Origin: Stratiolaelaps scimitus
Taxonomy: Eukaryota > Arthropoda > Arachnida > Mesostigmata > Laelapidae
Length of the DNA: 64,000 bases
Direction: 5' to 3'
NCBI GenBank assembly: GCA_019614645.1
Contig: JABWDB010000070.1
Coordinates: 186,001-250,000 of the forward strand
Part shown: positions 13,701 to 26,273 of the stretch, one piece after another
Layout: each line of letters opens with the position of its first letter
Position numbering within the stretch: the stretch's first letter is position 1
Translations under genes and position numbers: made by a program
The notes under the pieces: model-generated
Seen by the model: only the letters and a program-made list of their open reading frames with translations
Databases searched by the model: none
What the model was told of the DNA's origin: nothing

Positions 13701-15874
13701 AGCGACGTCGAATAACCAAACAGATTTGTCCAGGTGGAACAGCTCGGCTTAACACGTTGGCAGAGCGGAAATTAAATGGCATTGTTATGTCGGAATTGAC
13801 AAGCGCTACTCGACCCGTATGAGCCTACTACGCGGGCCAGGAATTGAATGTCGCTGCCGGAAAATTGCTTTGTTCACAATGTTTACTTATCTTGATCTCG
13901 GAGAACACAGCATTTTACTCAATTCGTTCCCAAAACGCGAATGCGTTCTCATATCGGACCGACGTACCTATAACGGGTCGTACATCAATGAGGAGTAATT
14001 ATTCTAATAATGCGGTGTTCGCCAAACAATTGATCATTTCATCGCGGCATTATTCGAAAATATCGGATTATCTCGCATGGCTAGACAGGACTAAATATCT
14101 CGAGGCTCATATCCGTCGTGGATTTAGATAACCCTACACTTAAGCTTTTGTTTTGCAACGTTCACCACCGACCTAGGCGGTCGGGACGAATTCGCTACGT
14201 AATTATTATCGGCAGCATCTATTTGGCATAGGCTATATTTAGCAACATGCATGTTATTGTAACACAAACTAATCAAGGACTAAGCTTGATTTTCATTTTC
14301 CCCCACCACACTGTCATGAATTAGCTTATACTGTCATCCGGGTCAAACCGAATTATCAGATATTATTATTGCACAACACAATCCTCCAGTAACACATCGA
14401 TGTATCGTAACGGCACGATCCATTTAGTCACATAATGAAGTAGAAAAAAAAAACACGAAGATAAGTGAGAACCTCGTCTTCAACCTCGACACTGGTAAAT
14501 TCTGATGACCGCTATGATATCGCGGTTCGTGCGAAAATGCCCTAACCACACACACACACACACACACTCCCAGATATATACTGTTTACCCATAGACAGAC
14601 CGGTCGATCGTAGCATCGAGAAAATAAAGGTTGGCGTCTCCCCGCTTGCTGGTGTGCAATGCTGATCTAAATGTGATATGATGCAATCTACACCAAGCCA
14701 CACTGACAGGCATCGGTTAAATTCGTTCAGCAGAATGATATTCGTTTATTTCAAGCGGCCACTTTTGTGTGGCGTTGTTATTATGTGGAGAGGAAGCTAC
14801 GTTGGTCAGGACATCCAGGCCAATATAGGCACTATATATAGTGTTGCCTCACATTGGCTAACCATATATTGTATAACTGCTGCAACAGCATCAGCCCGTT
14901 ATTTGTTTATGTAAGTCGAAGGCTAATTAGAGTGGTTTCAATCGATGATCATTTGCTTCACTGATCATGCCCTATCCGATGGGCTGATCGTCGTGCTTAG
15001 CCGCTGATGGGTGATCGCTTTTTGTCTGCGCGTCTTTATTTCACGGGTCTTGCGCTCGGGCTACTTTCGCCAGCCTGGCCGTCATCACGTGATTAATCTA
15101 ATCAGCTGCTCTGACAAATGAGCCGAAAACAAGACGGTTAGCTTCGACCTCGACGGCTTCGCTAATCGCTGCTGATGGTTATCAGCAGCAGCAGCAACAA
15201 CAAACCATGTAGCAATATCTGTGGGTTTCCATGAAGTTAACGGTCGCATTTATATAGTCGCGGTTGCCGTTATGAAAGGCGACTGGCTATGTACATAGAG
15301 GCGTACGGCGCAAGCAAACATGTCTCTGTTTGTTGTTTCAGCTATACTACTTTAGGTAGTGAAAGAAAGAGAGAGAGAGACTCGGGAGCTGTATATAAAC
15401 ATATAAACATTCGGAGCCTGTTCGATCATCGTCGGGCATCACCTGGCTCGCCCAAGACATTAGCAGAGGTTAAATCAATGGCCGTTCGTCGACCATTGAC
15501 GTGTGAATATAATACAGCCATGTCAGCTGTATACCTATCTGCCCATGCAGATCCTCAAGTGCAGAAATTCGAATTCATCGGTGTAACAGACGCCTCTTGT
15601 ATATTGACCTCTTTAACGATGTGCACATAAAGATTCTCTTTGTGTATTCATTTCTGAAATGCCCTTTACTGAAACTCTATATTTAGTGCATGTCACAAGT
15701 ACTTAGTCGCCCCGGGAGTCTCCGCGTCTTACCTACGGGGCACCAATCCATTACTCAAAGCTTAAGGAGCGTTTTATGCTAGTGTCAATGGTCCCTATTT
15801 TGGTACGGGTCCTTCCGTTCGAAGTGATAGTAGTACTGTTATTATTATGCATATTGTAATTTTATATATTATAT

Positions 15875-15911
<37 letters not shown>

Positions 15912-16558
15912 TTTCGTTATATTTATCACGAGATGGATACTATGATTATACGTGGCATAGGCTGTTGGTAATTCCATTCCAATAAATAACAATTCATCGT
16001 TTTTAATAGATAGTTGACTACGCAAATTGCGCAGAAGTACTAACAACGCGTTTAATGTTTTTGGTATTGCAGGTGAGTTAAACGATCGATGGCTGATTCA
16101 AAGGAGCCAAATATTTCTGTGAGTACTCCCAGCGTTCGATATGAAGGCGATATTAATGAGACGCTTGCTTTAGTGTAGGAGGTTTTTAACATTGTCAAAA
16201 TAAAACTAAATTTAATAGCCTTAGGATACGTTTCACGAATTACTCTAAGTGAGCACATGCCCCCGAAAGTGTCCCACACCTAGTGCCTAACACCTAATCG
16301 CCAGAGATCTGACGGAGAAATCGAAGCGGCCTTCAGTTTCCCTTCATCAGCTAACTCTTGCCGTGTCCTTGACCGCTGCAAGTTTACTGTGGCCGCCGCC
16401 CTCACTTTGTGAGATTGCTCAAGATATTTTTTTTGCTAATTGTGTAAGCGTTATCCACCCAAGCAAGAGTTAATTCGCATCGCGATTGTCCTTATTTAGA
16501 TAGTATAATACTTGAGCCAGCTTGAGCATGCAGCTTTATATGGGTAGTAAGAATAAGA

Positions 16559-16593
<35 letters not shown>

Positions 16594-18299
16594 CTAAATA
16601 GACCGTTTTCATTGTGGCTGCCTAATTTAAGACTTTTTCATTAATTAAGTCAATTTGACGCCATGCATGTTCTGCGTCTAAGAAACGTAGTTATTATGTT
16701 AGTAATAATTGAGTGGGCTCATTCTATATTAAAAAAAATGGTCTGCTGTCATTGATTGCTGATTTCATAAAGATATAGCATGCTAAACTTGGTTACAAAC
16801 AGCCGATTGGTTAACAAACGGCCGACATGAATAGGGAGCCAGTTCATCACAGAAGGCCGTTCGTTGTCTCTAGACTACGCAGGGTGGACTGCTCTTCGGC
16901 TGACTGATTAATCGTTAGCTCGACATAATCGGCTTCATGGAAAGATAATCACTGCAGCTCAGATGGAAATAGCCTCGTATTATGCAATGCACCGCAAACA
17001 CAATGATTCGTCAGTTGTTTAGTGGCTAGAAATCTTATTACAGAACAGATAGAGCACGCCTGCTTTTGGTGAAACGAAATGATGGAGCTTCAATCTGAAA
17101 ACGATGCGGCCGAGTCTTCGCTCTGCTGCGTTCGTATCGCCAGCAGCCCACAGTACCTAGACATTAGGCAACCGTTATCTTGTCGCTATGGAGTGATCTA
17201 CCACTGTGCTAACATTATCCTCCGACCACTGCTGCATCAACTAGTAATAAACGTACTGTATTTTGTGCTGTTTCGTTTATAAATGCTTTTTGATATCTAT
17301 GGCTGAATCGCGACGAAATGGCATTTAGCGCTTTTTCTAGACCCTCACACGTCGCTGAGGTGCTAAGTGAATACTAGAATTGCGAGAATAATTAAAGATG
17401 ATTATCAGTAATCAGCGGTAGAAGCTTGAAGTGGATACCTGGCGCCATGACTTTCAATAGGCAAGATCTTCAAAGAAGGACTGCTTTTGTAAACAAATTC
17501 ATCTTTGTTTAACTCTTTAATTGCAAGTGGCGTATTTGAATTATCATCAACGTCGGTGGTAAGTGAGTGTGGCGAACGGCGTCACAACGGTTTGCCGCGT
17601 TGCACAAAATTTCGACGTGTTCACGTTGATGGAACAGCCTCCACTGTGCAACGGCTGATATATAGTGACTACTTTTATAATAATAATAATAGTAACAATA
17701 ATAATGACTTTATTTACAAATCAAAGAGTACAAGGCCGCACAGATTCGCATGTGCACCTTAATAATCGCCCCGGAGACCCTGTGGTTGAAGGTCCCTCTG
17801 CGCCATGCCGGTGAGCTAACTAGATGAACCTCCTATCATTAGATAAATAATATGTCATGCACAAGTATATTTGTTTGTTCTCATATTCGTACATTTCGAT
17901 TTGTTTCGATTAATACTAGACTGTATTGTAATTAGGATATGATTCCCCGAAGACTCGCCCTTTGCTAGAACCACTGGTCATCGTCACTGTGCTGACATCG
18001 AAATGTTGATGTAAACGCTATCCCCGACGCGTCGGGCTCTGCGGTCAGTCATCCAAACGGCGACAATTATCATCTTGTTTAATAGTCGAGTGGATTACAG
18101 TATGTATGAAGTGTAACCCTCTATGTTAATATAAAAAGGGTACGCTAAGCCCATTCGGTCTTCGCCTCATTTATTATCCATCTCAGTGATCACCAAAGCG
18201 ATCCCGGTAGCAATTTAGCTCGTTACGGGATTTTCTTCACCGTCGTTGCTCTTCGTCGTCGATCTTCTGTTTCGTTCGACTTCGCGTCACCTCGGACAG

Positions 18300-21200
18300 G
18301 CGTTTGTTGACCACCGGCAGGGCCAGCGCCTGTTGCAATACACCTGCAGCTGTAGACGGACAGCGCTTATCGGGGGCCTGTGGGGCTCGATCTTGCATGT
18401 TTGTTAGCCGCCGACCGACTTAAGGCTGAGCGGGCAACGGCTGGCTGGCTGGCTGGCTGGCTGGCTGGTTCTCGGCTATGACGAACCGACCGGGAGGGGC
18501 TCACGAGGATGAGCCAAGAAGTAACGATTTGACCGAACCGAGCAGTAACTGCTGATTCAACAGCGGACAACGAACGAGTACAATGCAGCAACAGGCATCG
18601 CGCATGCACACACACACACACTCTAACATCGGCACTCATGCAGGCTGGCGAATGTATATAGTGCATAGCTTTTACTGTTTAGCCAGGTCCCTATCTCAGC
18701 TCACCGACGCCCAGTCCAAACGCCTGAGCTTGCTGGCTCCGTTGGCTGTTGCCGCTGGGGCAGCTTGCTCGCTTCTGACAGTGTGCTCGTGTCTTGTCGC
18801 TGCTGAGAATGGCCGCGGTGACGGCGTCTCGCCGGTTTCCCTCCGACTCTGCATTCACTGATTTGATCATCGGTACCTTCGGAGATTGCTGCAGGTAGCC
18901 GACCCTCGAGTCGTCCAGCCAGCTTGTCGTTTTACGATGTCGGTTACCCCTGCGTGAATTGATCTGTTGAATATGATGCATCACGCATGATTCATCGCCG
19001 AAAAATCCTATAAATTCAGTGTGACAAAAATGACACTCGCGCTCCGTCAGTGGATCAGAACCGGCCGTCAATATCCACACATATTCACCAGGTTCCGTTA
19101 ACAGTCTGTACCTACAACAGGTTGGTTAGAACATCTCGGTTGAACGTTACACGCCGCTTTGTGGCAGTAACAACGACAATAGCAGCAACAACAACAACAA
19201 TAGCACCTGTGTGAAGGCTCAAGCTAACTGCGGCCGTCTGCCGTCATCTTAGGGCGACCGTGCCCCGTTGGTCGCCGTTCTCGATGCCCCTTTGATGCTG
19301 AATGCTACGTGTGGCTCTGGTTCAGGCTGAACCGCTGTCACACGATCACTACAGCTGAACCGGCCATCTCTCTCCCTCTCTCTCTCTCGCCTCTCGCTGG
19401 TTGGTTGGCTGGCTCGGTATTTCACTGGCGCCGCTATTGGTCTAGGCTCCCCCCTGCTCTGTGGCATTGACCAGGTGCCCCTTCTCCTTGTTCATCTTCA
19501 CGTTCTCGCTGCTCTACTCTGCGAAGAATGCCCAATAGAAACCGTAGCTGGCTGATATGCCGTCGTTCGGCCGCCCTGGCCACTACTGACCGAACGAAAA
19601 CGAATCACTGTAGTGAGTACTCGATCCGGAGAGCGTCGTGAACGATCGCGCGCTCGGTATCGCGTCGAACGACAGAATACTACTACTACTGTTCGCGCTG
19701 GTTGGCCACAGCGTTGTGCCACTTGGAGTCGGTGGGGAGTGGCTGGAATCTAGCCGGCCTACGGCTACATTTCGCGATGGTCCTGCCCGCGATTCGCCCT
19801 TCTGTAGACTGCATTGAAGACATCGAGAGGGAAATATGGATAGTGGAGATGGTCGAGCGAGATCTCGGCCTCGAGCGGCGACACCGGCACCCGGAACGGG
19901 CCGAAAATGGGTGGCCTCAACAAGTAGCTACTGCTGGCCTTGCTGGCCGAATTGAGCCGGTCGGACGGCAGCGGACCGATGTAGATGTTCGTCTCTACGT
20001 CCGTCAGCGTGGAGAGCAACGGAGATTAGTTAGGAGGAGTCGGTGTTAGTGACTTAGACACTGGTGTGGCATAATGCATGGCGTATGTAGTGGGGAACTG
20101 GCGAGAGGATTTATAGAGGAGGAGGCGGGAGAGAGAGATGGGAGTTGGGAATGGTCGACGCTCGAATACGAATGGCAATTGGCTAGCGAAAGAGCTACTG
20201 ATAACATACGGTAGTATATGGGAATGCCGATAGTATTGAGGCTATCTAGTGGGAAGTCGTTAGTGGCTGGTCTGAGCCTAATTTGTCTACAACGATCACT
20301 GAGAATGGGGCGGTGGACTATGCTACGGTAGCAGGCGAGAGAGGAGATCGAAGCAATGCGTTCAACTGCGCTTAATCTTTGAGATGTCTGCAGTTCAAAT
20401 CAACTAGGTCGATTGGAGCCGTCGACGTACGTTATCACGAGATCAACGTATCGAGGTCGTCAAATCGAGTCCCGAGCTACGCAAACGATATAGTGTCATA
20501 GTAATTTATGACGGAAATACTGAGAAAAAAGGTGACAGAAAATGAGCAAAAACCTATTCCTAACAGCCGCTGCGACTGCCAAGCATATCTCACTTTTACC
20601 TTGTAAACAAACGTATAGTCCGCAAGCTGTCACTCTTATTGTGCCTGCTGGTCATGTGACAGTCGACGCTGCGGTTAACCGTATTTTGGACGCCACGAGT
20701 TCTCGGTGATGGTGGCCGATTTCTCTAGGCTGTCCTTCCACGTTTACGTATCATTGTTGTTATCAGAAGAGGCAGCAGCAGCAGCAGCAGCCGTCGGTCA
20801 ACGATAGCGGCGGGGGTTGGGATTTTTTTTTGACGTCACGCAGTGTTCGATAATGCCGGTTGTTCTCAGGAAAAGCAGTCAGGCGAATATCCCATCAGTG
20901 TTGGGTCCGGCATCGTCACTGAATTGTTGTACATATGTGTTAGCTTATTGTTGTTGCTGCTGCTGCCGCTGCTGGCGTTATTGTTGTTGCTGTTGTTGAT
21001 ATTATTATTATTGTTGTTGTCGTTGTTGTTGTGTTGGGTGGCTGACTGGACGGTTGTATCGTGCTGCCGTAGCGACGGCAGCGGTAGCGGCCGACCAGCC
21101 CTTGCCATGTTTCTGGTCGTCGAATCCAGCCGTTCGTGGGAGGAACTGTGCCCGCGACCGGTTGCGATGATGAAAGAAGATAATACCTACCGCTGCTTAC

Positions 21201-22300
21201 AGCCATCGCAGCCAACGACAACCGACGGCCCAACACCGCCACCAGCTAGCGATAGAACCGGAGGCTACGAAGAGCACCGGACGAAGGGCAGGGGAGAGGT
21301 AAGATACTAACTGGTGGCACTAACTGCAATGCTGCTTGACGATCCCGCCATTCGTTGGCCGACACCAGCAATGGGCTTCGCTTCCGTTGTTTTCTTTTTC
21401 TTCTTTGGAGAAAGAGAGAGAGAGAGAGAGAAATGGAATGGTACATGGCACTCATGTTGCGGCATGGAACGACACGAAAAGCAAGCGCATGTGCGCCGGC
21501 TCACCCAGGCACACAGCAGAACCACTAGGCTGGCTGGCAAATCAGACGAAGCCGAATCAGAAACCTGAAATTCGGCGGCTACCACAGTCGCTACTAAAGA
21601 GTCTGGGCTGGGCAGAATGACTGACGCGACAAAACCTCGGTGGTACAAGACGTCAGCCCAGGCAGTAACAGCAGCAGCAGCAGTAGTCGCAGCCGTGGGG
21701 AGCAGGGAGCACACGGGAGACAAGTAGTAGCAGTGATCTCTCAAACACAAACAAACACACACACACACACACAAACAAACACACACACACACGTGTACAG
21801 ATAGAACGAAGCCGGGAGTTAGCGCGTTACGAGGGGATTAAAGGAGAGGTATTTATCATATGGTGAATGCCTGCTATAATATGCTGTTCCGCGTGGTCTC
21901 TCGTCATCTGGACGACTGGGACTGTCTCATTGTTAAAGGCTTTATTATGAGGGCGAGCTGCAACACCGCTCTGGTACCCGTTGGTGTTATGCGACTCTGC
22001 GACCCTTCACTATTTTATTGTCAAGCTAGCTATTCGGTGTTAGATGGCTGATCCCCTGTGCGTGCTGTGTTTATATACTAACTCTCCTCGGTGGCGCAGT
22101 CAGATGAGCTGGGAGGTGGGCAGCGTTCCATTTTGATCATTTGCGCACGTAACAAATTAAACACGAAATACAATTAATGGACACCAGCTAATAATAGAGT
22201 ATATGATAATGAACAATAAGTTTAATAGAAAAATAAATCAATAAGCCGGAAAACGAAAACAATTCATCAGGTTCTGTTCGCATGATCGCTCCATGATATA
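18300..22300. other. GC-richer block with weak exon candidates
   Basis: Apart from the candidate at 19765-19994, I see no supported gene. A (GGCT)7 tract lies at 18441-18468, CT-type repeats near 19368-19390, TTG/CTG-type repeats near 20948-21030, (GA)n near 21413-21431 and a CA/AAAC compound repeat at 21745-21792. A minus-strand frame at 18691-19080 has a Cys/His cluster but no firm support. Confidence 0.4.
19765..19994 (-). CDS. candidate 3'-terminal exon, minus strand, function unknown
   Basis: The minus strand has a branch-point-like CTAAC, a long pyrimidine-rich stretch and then GACGTAG as acceptor (AG at 19996-19995). The frame that follows (phase 1) reads ETNIYIGPLPSDRLNSASKA and continues to a TAG at 19767-19765. 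GC-rich third positions resemble those of the Dof-like gene. The opposite strand is also open over this interval, which lowers confidence. It could belong to a separate gene or be an alternative 3' end of an upstream minus-strand transcript. Confidence 0.25.
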
Positions 22301-22335
22301 TATATATAATATATATATATATATATTTGTGCTGC

Positions 22336-22341
22336 TTTATT
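22336..22341 (-). terminator. candidate poly(A) signal for the Dof-like gene
   Basis: TTTATT on the plus strand reads AATAAA on the minus strand, about 520 nt past the stop codon at 22862. It implies a 3'UTR of ordinary length. Other minus-strand AATAAA-like hexamers lie further downstream, for example near 22014, so the cleavage site is uncertain. Confidence 0.35.
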
Positions 22342-22861
22342 AATTCGACTTATTACAGTGTCTATTTGCATTTTCTCGTGAAAATAATCAACATCTCTCA
22401 TTCCGTCTCTCGCTCTTTGGGCTCCGCTACAATGACTGGATAGTGGATAGTGGATTCGATAAATAAATCTCGAATCATTTAAATATATGTCTCTATCATT
22501 ACAGTAATAGTAATAATCATAATAATAATCTCTCTTTGTTTGTCAACGCGGTTTACGCGACTTGTGCTTGGCGATGCATCAGTTCACCTTTTCGCTCGCC
22601 GCTATTTGTCCGTATGCTACAATCATGTACACGAGTTGAAAACACCGCGCAACACACAGCACCCACCCACACACACACACTCCTTCGTAAAGCTGGTTTA
22701 GCCGCCAGGAGGCAGAGGGACTAACAGGACTGTGATGTCTGGACAGGATGTTGCATCTTCTGTTACTTCTGTCGTCGGAGCTGCTGGATATAATGGCGCT
22801 CGCTGGACCTAGCCTACGAGGACCACGGCCGAGAGTAGGAAGGTCCAGAGAAGATGCTTGC

Positions 22862-25039
22862 CTAATCGCTTGGAGGTGGCGGTGCGGGCACTTCCGGGAT
22901 CTGTAGAGCATCTGGATTGGTCACCCCTCCATAGCTGAATCTCGGCAGATCGTAATAGTCTCCCTTGGAGAATCTGGATGCGATCTTGGCAGCAGCAGAT
23001 GGCGCTCGGGTCACAGTTGCGGCTAGCTGAGGACCTAATGGCTTCTGCGGTGATGACATCGCCGACGACGATGATACAGGAAAGTCGTATTCGGCTAGAA
23101 CCTCGGCGAGAGACGTCTTCGATGGCGATAGTGGAGACAGTGGTGACTTGAATGAGCTGAGCGATTGTAGGGTTTTGTCTCGCTGCTGCTGCTGCTGCTG
23201 GCGGATGGTCGTTGGCTTCGTCGGTGGCACGTCGTAATAGATAGCCGAACCACAGTGTTCTCTGCCACTTGAGGGCAGTGTACTCATCGACGTGCACGTG
23301 CGCGGCGTCACTGAGCTGCGGAAATCGTATTCCCGGGTGAGGGTTTGACATCCAGACTTTCGTGTCGTCTTTGTCCCGTTGTACATGTAGTAGACATGAT
23401 CGGCCTGCTCGTCGCTCCCGCCACCGCCGCCGCCGCCGCCACCGCCGGCGCCTCCTATGGCCGAACGCGCGTCCCTGGTGAGCGTCATTGATTTCTGTAG
23501 ATTGAGTGTGTCCGGTCGCGACGGTCTTGGCAGCATATCGTAATTGGGGAACGGGTTTGTTAGCGGCAAACTCAGACGATTATTGCTCTCGTTGTCCGAG
23601 GCGTCCGAGTGCGCCCCGCTGTCAGAGGCACTTCCGGCGCGCGGTAGTTGCTCCTGGCTGGTACTCGCCTCGGAGCCTGACGCGGTGCCATCGACAACGT
23701 CGAAATTCTCGCAGTGGCTGATACGCGATAGCGCCTCGGAGGTCTCGTAACCGGGGAGGCCGGCCGAGCCGGCCGAGTTCCGCTGCGAGCACTCGGCTGA
23801 CGATAGCGGCGTCTTGTGGTACATCGAAGCCGCGCGCGACACCGTCGATAGACGATTGAGAGCGCTTTGCGACGACATCCATTCGTCAACTAGCGAAGCC
23901 ACTTCGGGGTGGCCAGCTTGAGTTGCCACCGTTGCCGGACTTTGACCTTTGATATTTAGCAACTGGCAGCAGGACAGAGCACCGGGACACTTGAGTAGCA
24001 CGGTGGCGAGCTCCTTGAGACCGTACTGTGCCGCGAAATGAAGAAGGGTAGGCAGATTCGACTCACTCTTTCGTCGTTCCTCCACCAGCTTTCCGGGCGT
24101 TAAGAAGCGAAATCCTTCCGTAGGCATGTTCTCGACGAACGCTTTAGCGAGCGCGGCATCCACCTCCTGTACGGTGGGAAGGCCGAGGGTTAGGCGGAGA
24201 TTTTCAAATGGTGATATCGACGCCTGGAGCATAGCATTCAGTTCGCCCAGCCTCGACTCGCACTTTATTGGCCGGGCTCCCTGACACTCGCCGTCAACGA
24301 TCAGCTGAACGTGCACGAGCTTCGAGCTCGTTAAGTATTGGTGCGGCATGACAAACTGCACAGTGAAAGGGTTACGCACTTTTGTAGCCACCTCCTTCGA
24401 GTCGAGCGTGACGGCAACCTTCTGCGAACCCGTCACGGGCTGCTCAAGTAGTAGGAACACTTTGGTGTTAGCATCGATCACCTTTCGCGGGGTGAGCTTG
24501 AACGTCGGCTTGCTCGTCTGCTGGCTATCGTCAACCTTTCTCAGCTGTTCGCAAAGTGCCGAGATGAGCTCGAACGCAAACTGCTTGTCCTGGCTTCGTG
24601 CCTCCATCTGCCTCCAGCTATTCGACGCCGGCAGCTGGGTGAGATGGGCGTCGGTGAGCTGGTCCTCGCGGATGCCACAGAGCATGGCGAGCGTCCTGCT
24701 GCCATCCATCAGCTTGCCCACCTCGACGAAGTTCACGGAGCGCACAAAGTTGAGCAGCTCCTGGCTGAGAATGATCAGCAACACTTTCGACGAGCGGATC
24801 GCTCGACTGATGGGCGACAGCAGGGTGGTACCGCTGCCCAGCTTGACGCAGTTGATGCTGACGATGCGGGGTGACAAAAACGTCTGCACCGACTCCTGCA
24901 GGTAGTCGGCCCATTCGGCGCCGTCCTGCGCGTAGAGGATTGATACGTCGATCGAGAACTGCATCGTCTGCCCGTTGAGATCGGAGGGACGTCTCCGACA
25001 GGACGATATAGCCAACTGCTTTAGCTGTGACCACGTCAT
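22862..25039 (-). CDS. stumps-like: Dof/Stumps-BCAP-BANK1 family signalling adaptor
   Basis: This is an uninterrupted 725-residue frame from ATG to TAG, with purine at -3 of the start. Residues ~28-165 look like the TIR-like domain of the family (VSILYAQDGAEWADYLQ, then hydrophobic strands such as KVLLIILSQELL). Residues ~180-300 match the position of the DBB/TIG-like region that mediates dimerisation in BCAP and Dof. Residues ~328-388 form a short ankyrin block (TLLHFAAQYGLKELATVLL). The rest is low-complexity, with a Gly run at 532-541, a Gln run at 614-619 and many tyrosines, including Y602DVP, Y651DFP and Y696DLP. In Drosophila this family couples FGF receptors to Ras/MAPK; in vertebrates BCAP and BANK1 are immune adaptors. 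No YxxM motif (the PI3K p85 site of BCAP) is present. Length is close to human BCAP and shorter than fly Stumps. A second Met at residue 26 is an alternative start. The family call is strong; orthology to stumps itself is inferred. Confidence 0.9.
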   Translation of the reverse strand: MTWSQLKQLAISSCRRRPSDLNGQTMQFSIDVSILYAQDGAEWADYLQESVQTFLSPRIVSINCVKLGSGTTLLSPISRAIRSSKVLLIILSQELLNFVRSVNFVEVGKLMDGSRTLAMLCGIREDQLTDAHLTQLPASNSWRQMEARSQDKQFAFELISALCEQLRKVDDSQQTSKPTFKLTPRKVIDANTKVFLLLEQPVTGSQKVAVTLDSKEVATKVRNPFTVQFVMPHQYLTSSKLVHVQLIVDGECQGARPIKCESRLGELNAMLQASISPFENLRLTLGLPTVQEVDAALAKAFVENMPTEGFRFLTPGKLVEERRKSESNLPTLLHFAAQYGLKELATVLLKCPGALSCCQLLNIKGQSPATVATQAGHPEVASLVDEWMSSQSALNRLSTVSRAASMYHKTPLSSAECSQRNSAGSAGLPGYETSEALSRISHCENFDVVDGTASGSEASTSQEQLPRAGSASDSGAHSDASDNESNNRLSLPLTNPFPNYDMLPRPSRPDTLNLQKSMTLTRDARSAIGGAGGGGGGGGGGSDEQADHVYYMYNGTKTTRKSGCQTLTREYDFRSSVTPRTCTSMSTLPSSGREHCGSAIYYDVPPTKPTTIRQQQQQQRDKTLQSLSSFKSPLSPLSPSKTSLAEVLAEYDFPVSSSSAMSSPQKPLGPQLAATVTRAPSAAAKIASRFSKGDYYDLPRFSYGGVTNPDALQIPEVPAPPPPSD

Positions 25040-25080
25040 GATTATGCCAACGATTCGCGCAGCGAGCTAGCGCAATGGCA
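25040..25080 (-). other. probable 5'UTR segment after a splice acceptor, Dof-like gene
   Basis: Just upstream of the Dof-like start codon, the minus strand carries a pyrimidine-rich stretch ending in CATCTAG (AG at 25082-25081). This would make 25080 the first base of the coding exon and place about 40 nt of leader before the ATG. The frame is closed upstream of the ATG, so an upstream exon would be non-coding. This rests only on the splice consensus. Confidence 0.35.
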
Positions 25081-26217
25081 CTAGATGAGCACAGGGGGAA
25101 GATGTAGGTGATGACAATCACCAACGGCGAGGGTTTAGCTTCTCATTTGCAAGCCAGCAGGTGTTGGCGGCGACTCCCGATGAATGCTGAACTGGGGCGC
25201 GGGCCGCTAAACACCCATAGGCGGGCAGGGAAGCCGTCGGGCCGTCGCTCTATATTGGACTGCTACGCGAGTTGGCGGCCGTCTCGTGGCGCTCGGCGTA
25301 GCCCAGCCCAGCTCGGCTCAGCTCAGCGCTACGTAGTCTAACGACCAGGTCACAAAAAGAGACGATGCGATACCCAAACGAGCACGCACACACACACGCA
25401 CCGTTGTTTCACGCGCCCTTCATCAGCAAGCGACACACACATGTGCACGGACGTGCCGCAGAGGAGAAGCCATCAAACTGAACGTCACTCGCAACTGAAC
25501 GGGTCAGTCAAATATTACCACTCCGTATCCATTAGCTGAGCAGTGCAGAGTGCTGTAGCCGGCACAGACTGTTCGAGCGACGTCAGTGCACCGACAAGAT
25601 CACCAACTGCGATATGTGTATGTTTAAGTATCCCAACCAATCAAGTCCAATTGAGAGGTGGCTAGCCGGCCTCTTTTCCGACCGAGCTGCCACTACTTCT
25701 ACTAGTATTACTGCTGCTGGTGGTGCCACTACGAGTAGGCAGGCGCCGGTAGGGCTAAGCTCTCCCGAGTCCGTATATCCTACAGAGTCTGTCCCTGCGT
25801 ACCAATAGCAGTCTCCGACTGATCGTGGCTCGCTACTTCGTCGGGTATAATACTCTTGGCCGTCGACTCTACTCCACGATCAGGTTCCTGTTCTTTGTCG
25901 AAGGGTAGGAGTTTCTATGAGACGACGATGACCTCGTACAAGTCGCTGCAGCAGCAGCAGTCGTCGTTCTCTCAAGGCTGCCTCGATTCGAGTGCTCGTT
26001 CACATCGTTGCTGCTCGACGGGTAACCAACCAGCCAACCAACGAACGAAACATCCAACCCAGCCGCTGTGAGCACTTTCCGCCGCGTCGATCCGCGGAGG
26101 GGCGCTGGGAGAGGAGAACGGATGTGCTCCGAAGAGAGTGCAGCCTTCTCGTCGAGGGCTGCTTGCTATTGCTGCTGGCTAGCTTGTCCAATATGCCGGG
26201 CCTGGTCGCGCCGACGG

Positions 26218-26273
<56 letters not shown>

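Noticed and set aside
15690..17780. Similarity between TCGCCCCGGGAG-type strings near 15708 and 17766
   Set aside because: The match is only about a dozen bases and does not extend, so I could not support a repeat family.
22090..22125. SINE-like A box (TGGCGCAGTCAGATGAGC)
   Set aside because: No B box within the expected distance and no second copy recognised.
24348..24905. 185-codon plus-strand frame
   Set aside because: It is the antisense shadow of the Dof-like coding region, which is clearly the real frame.
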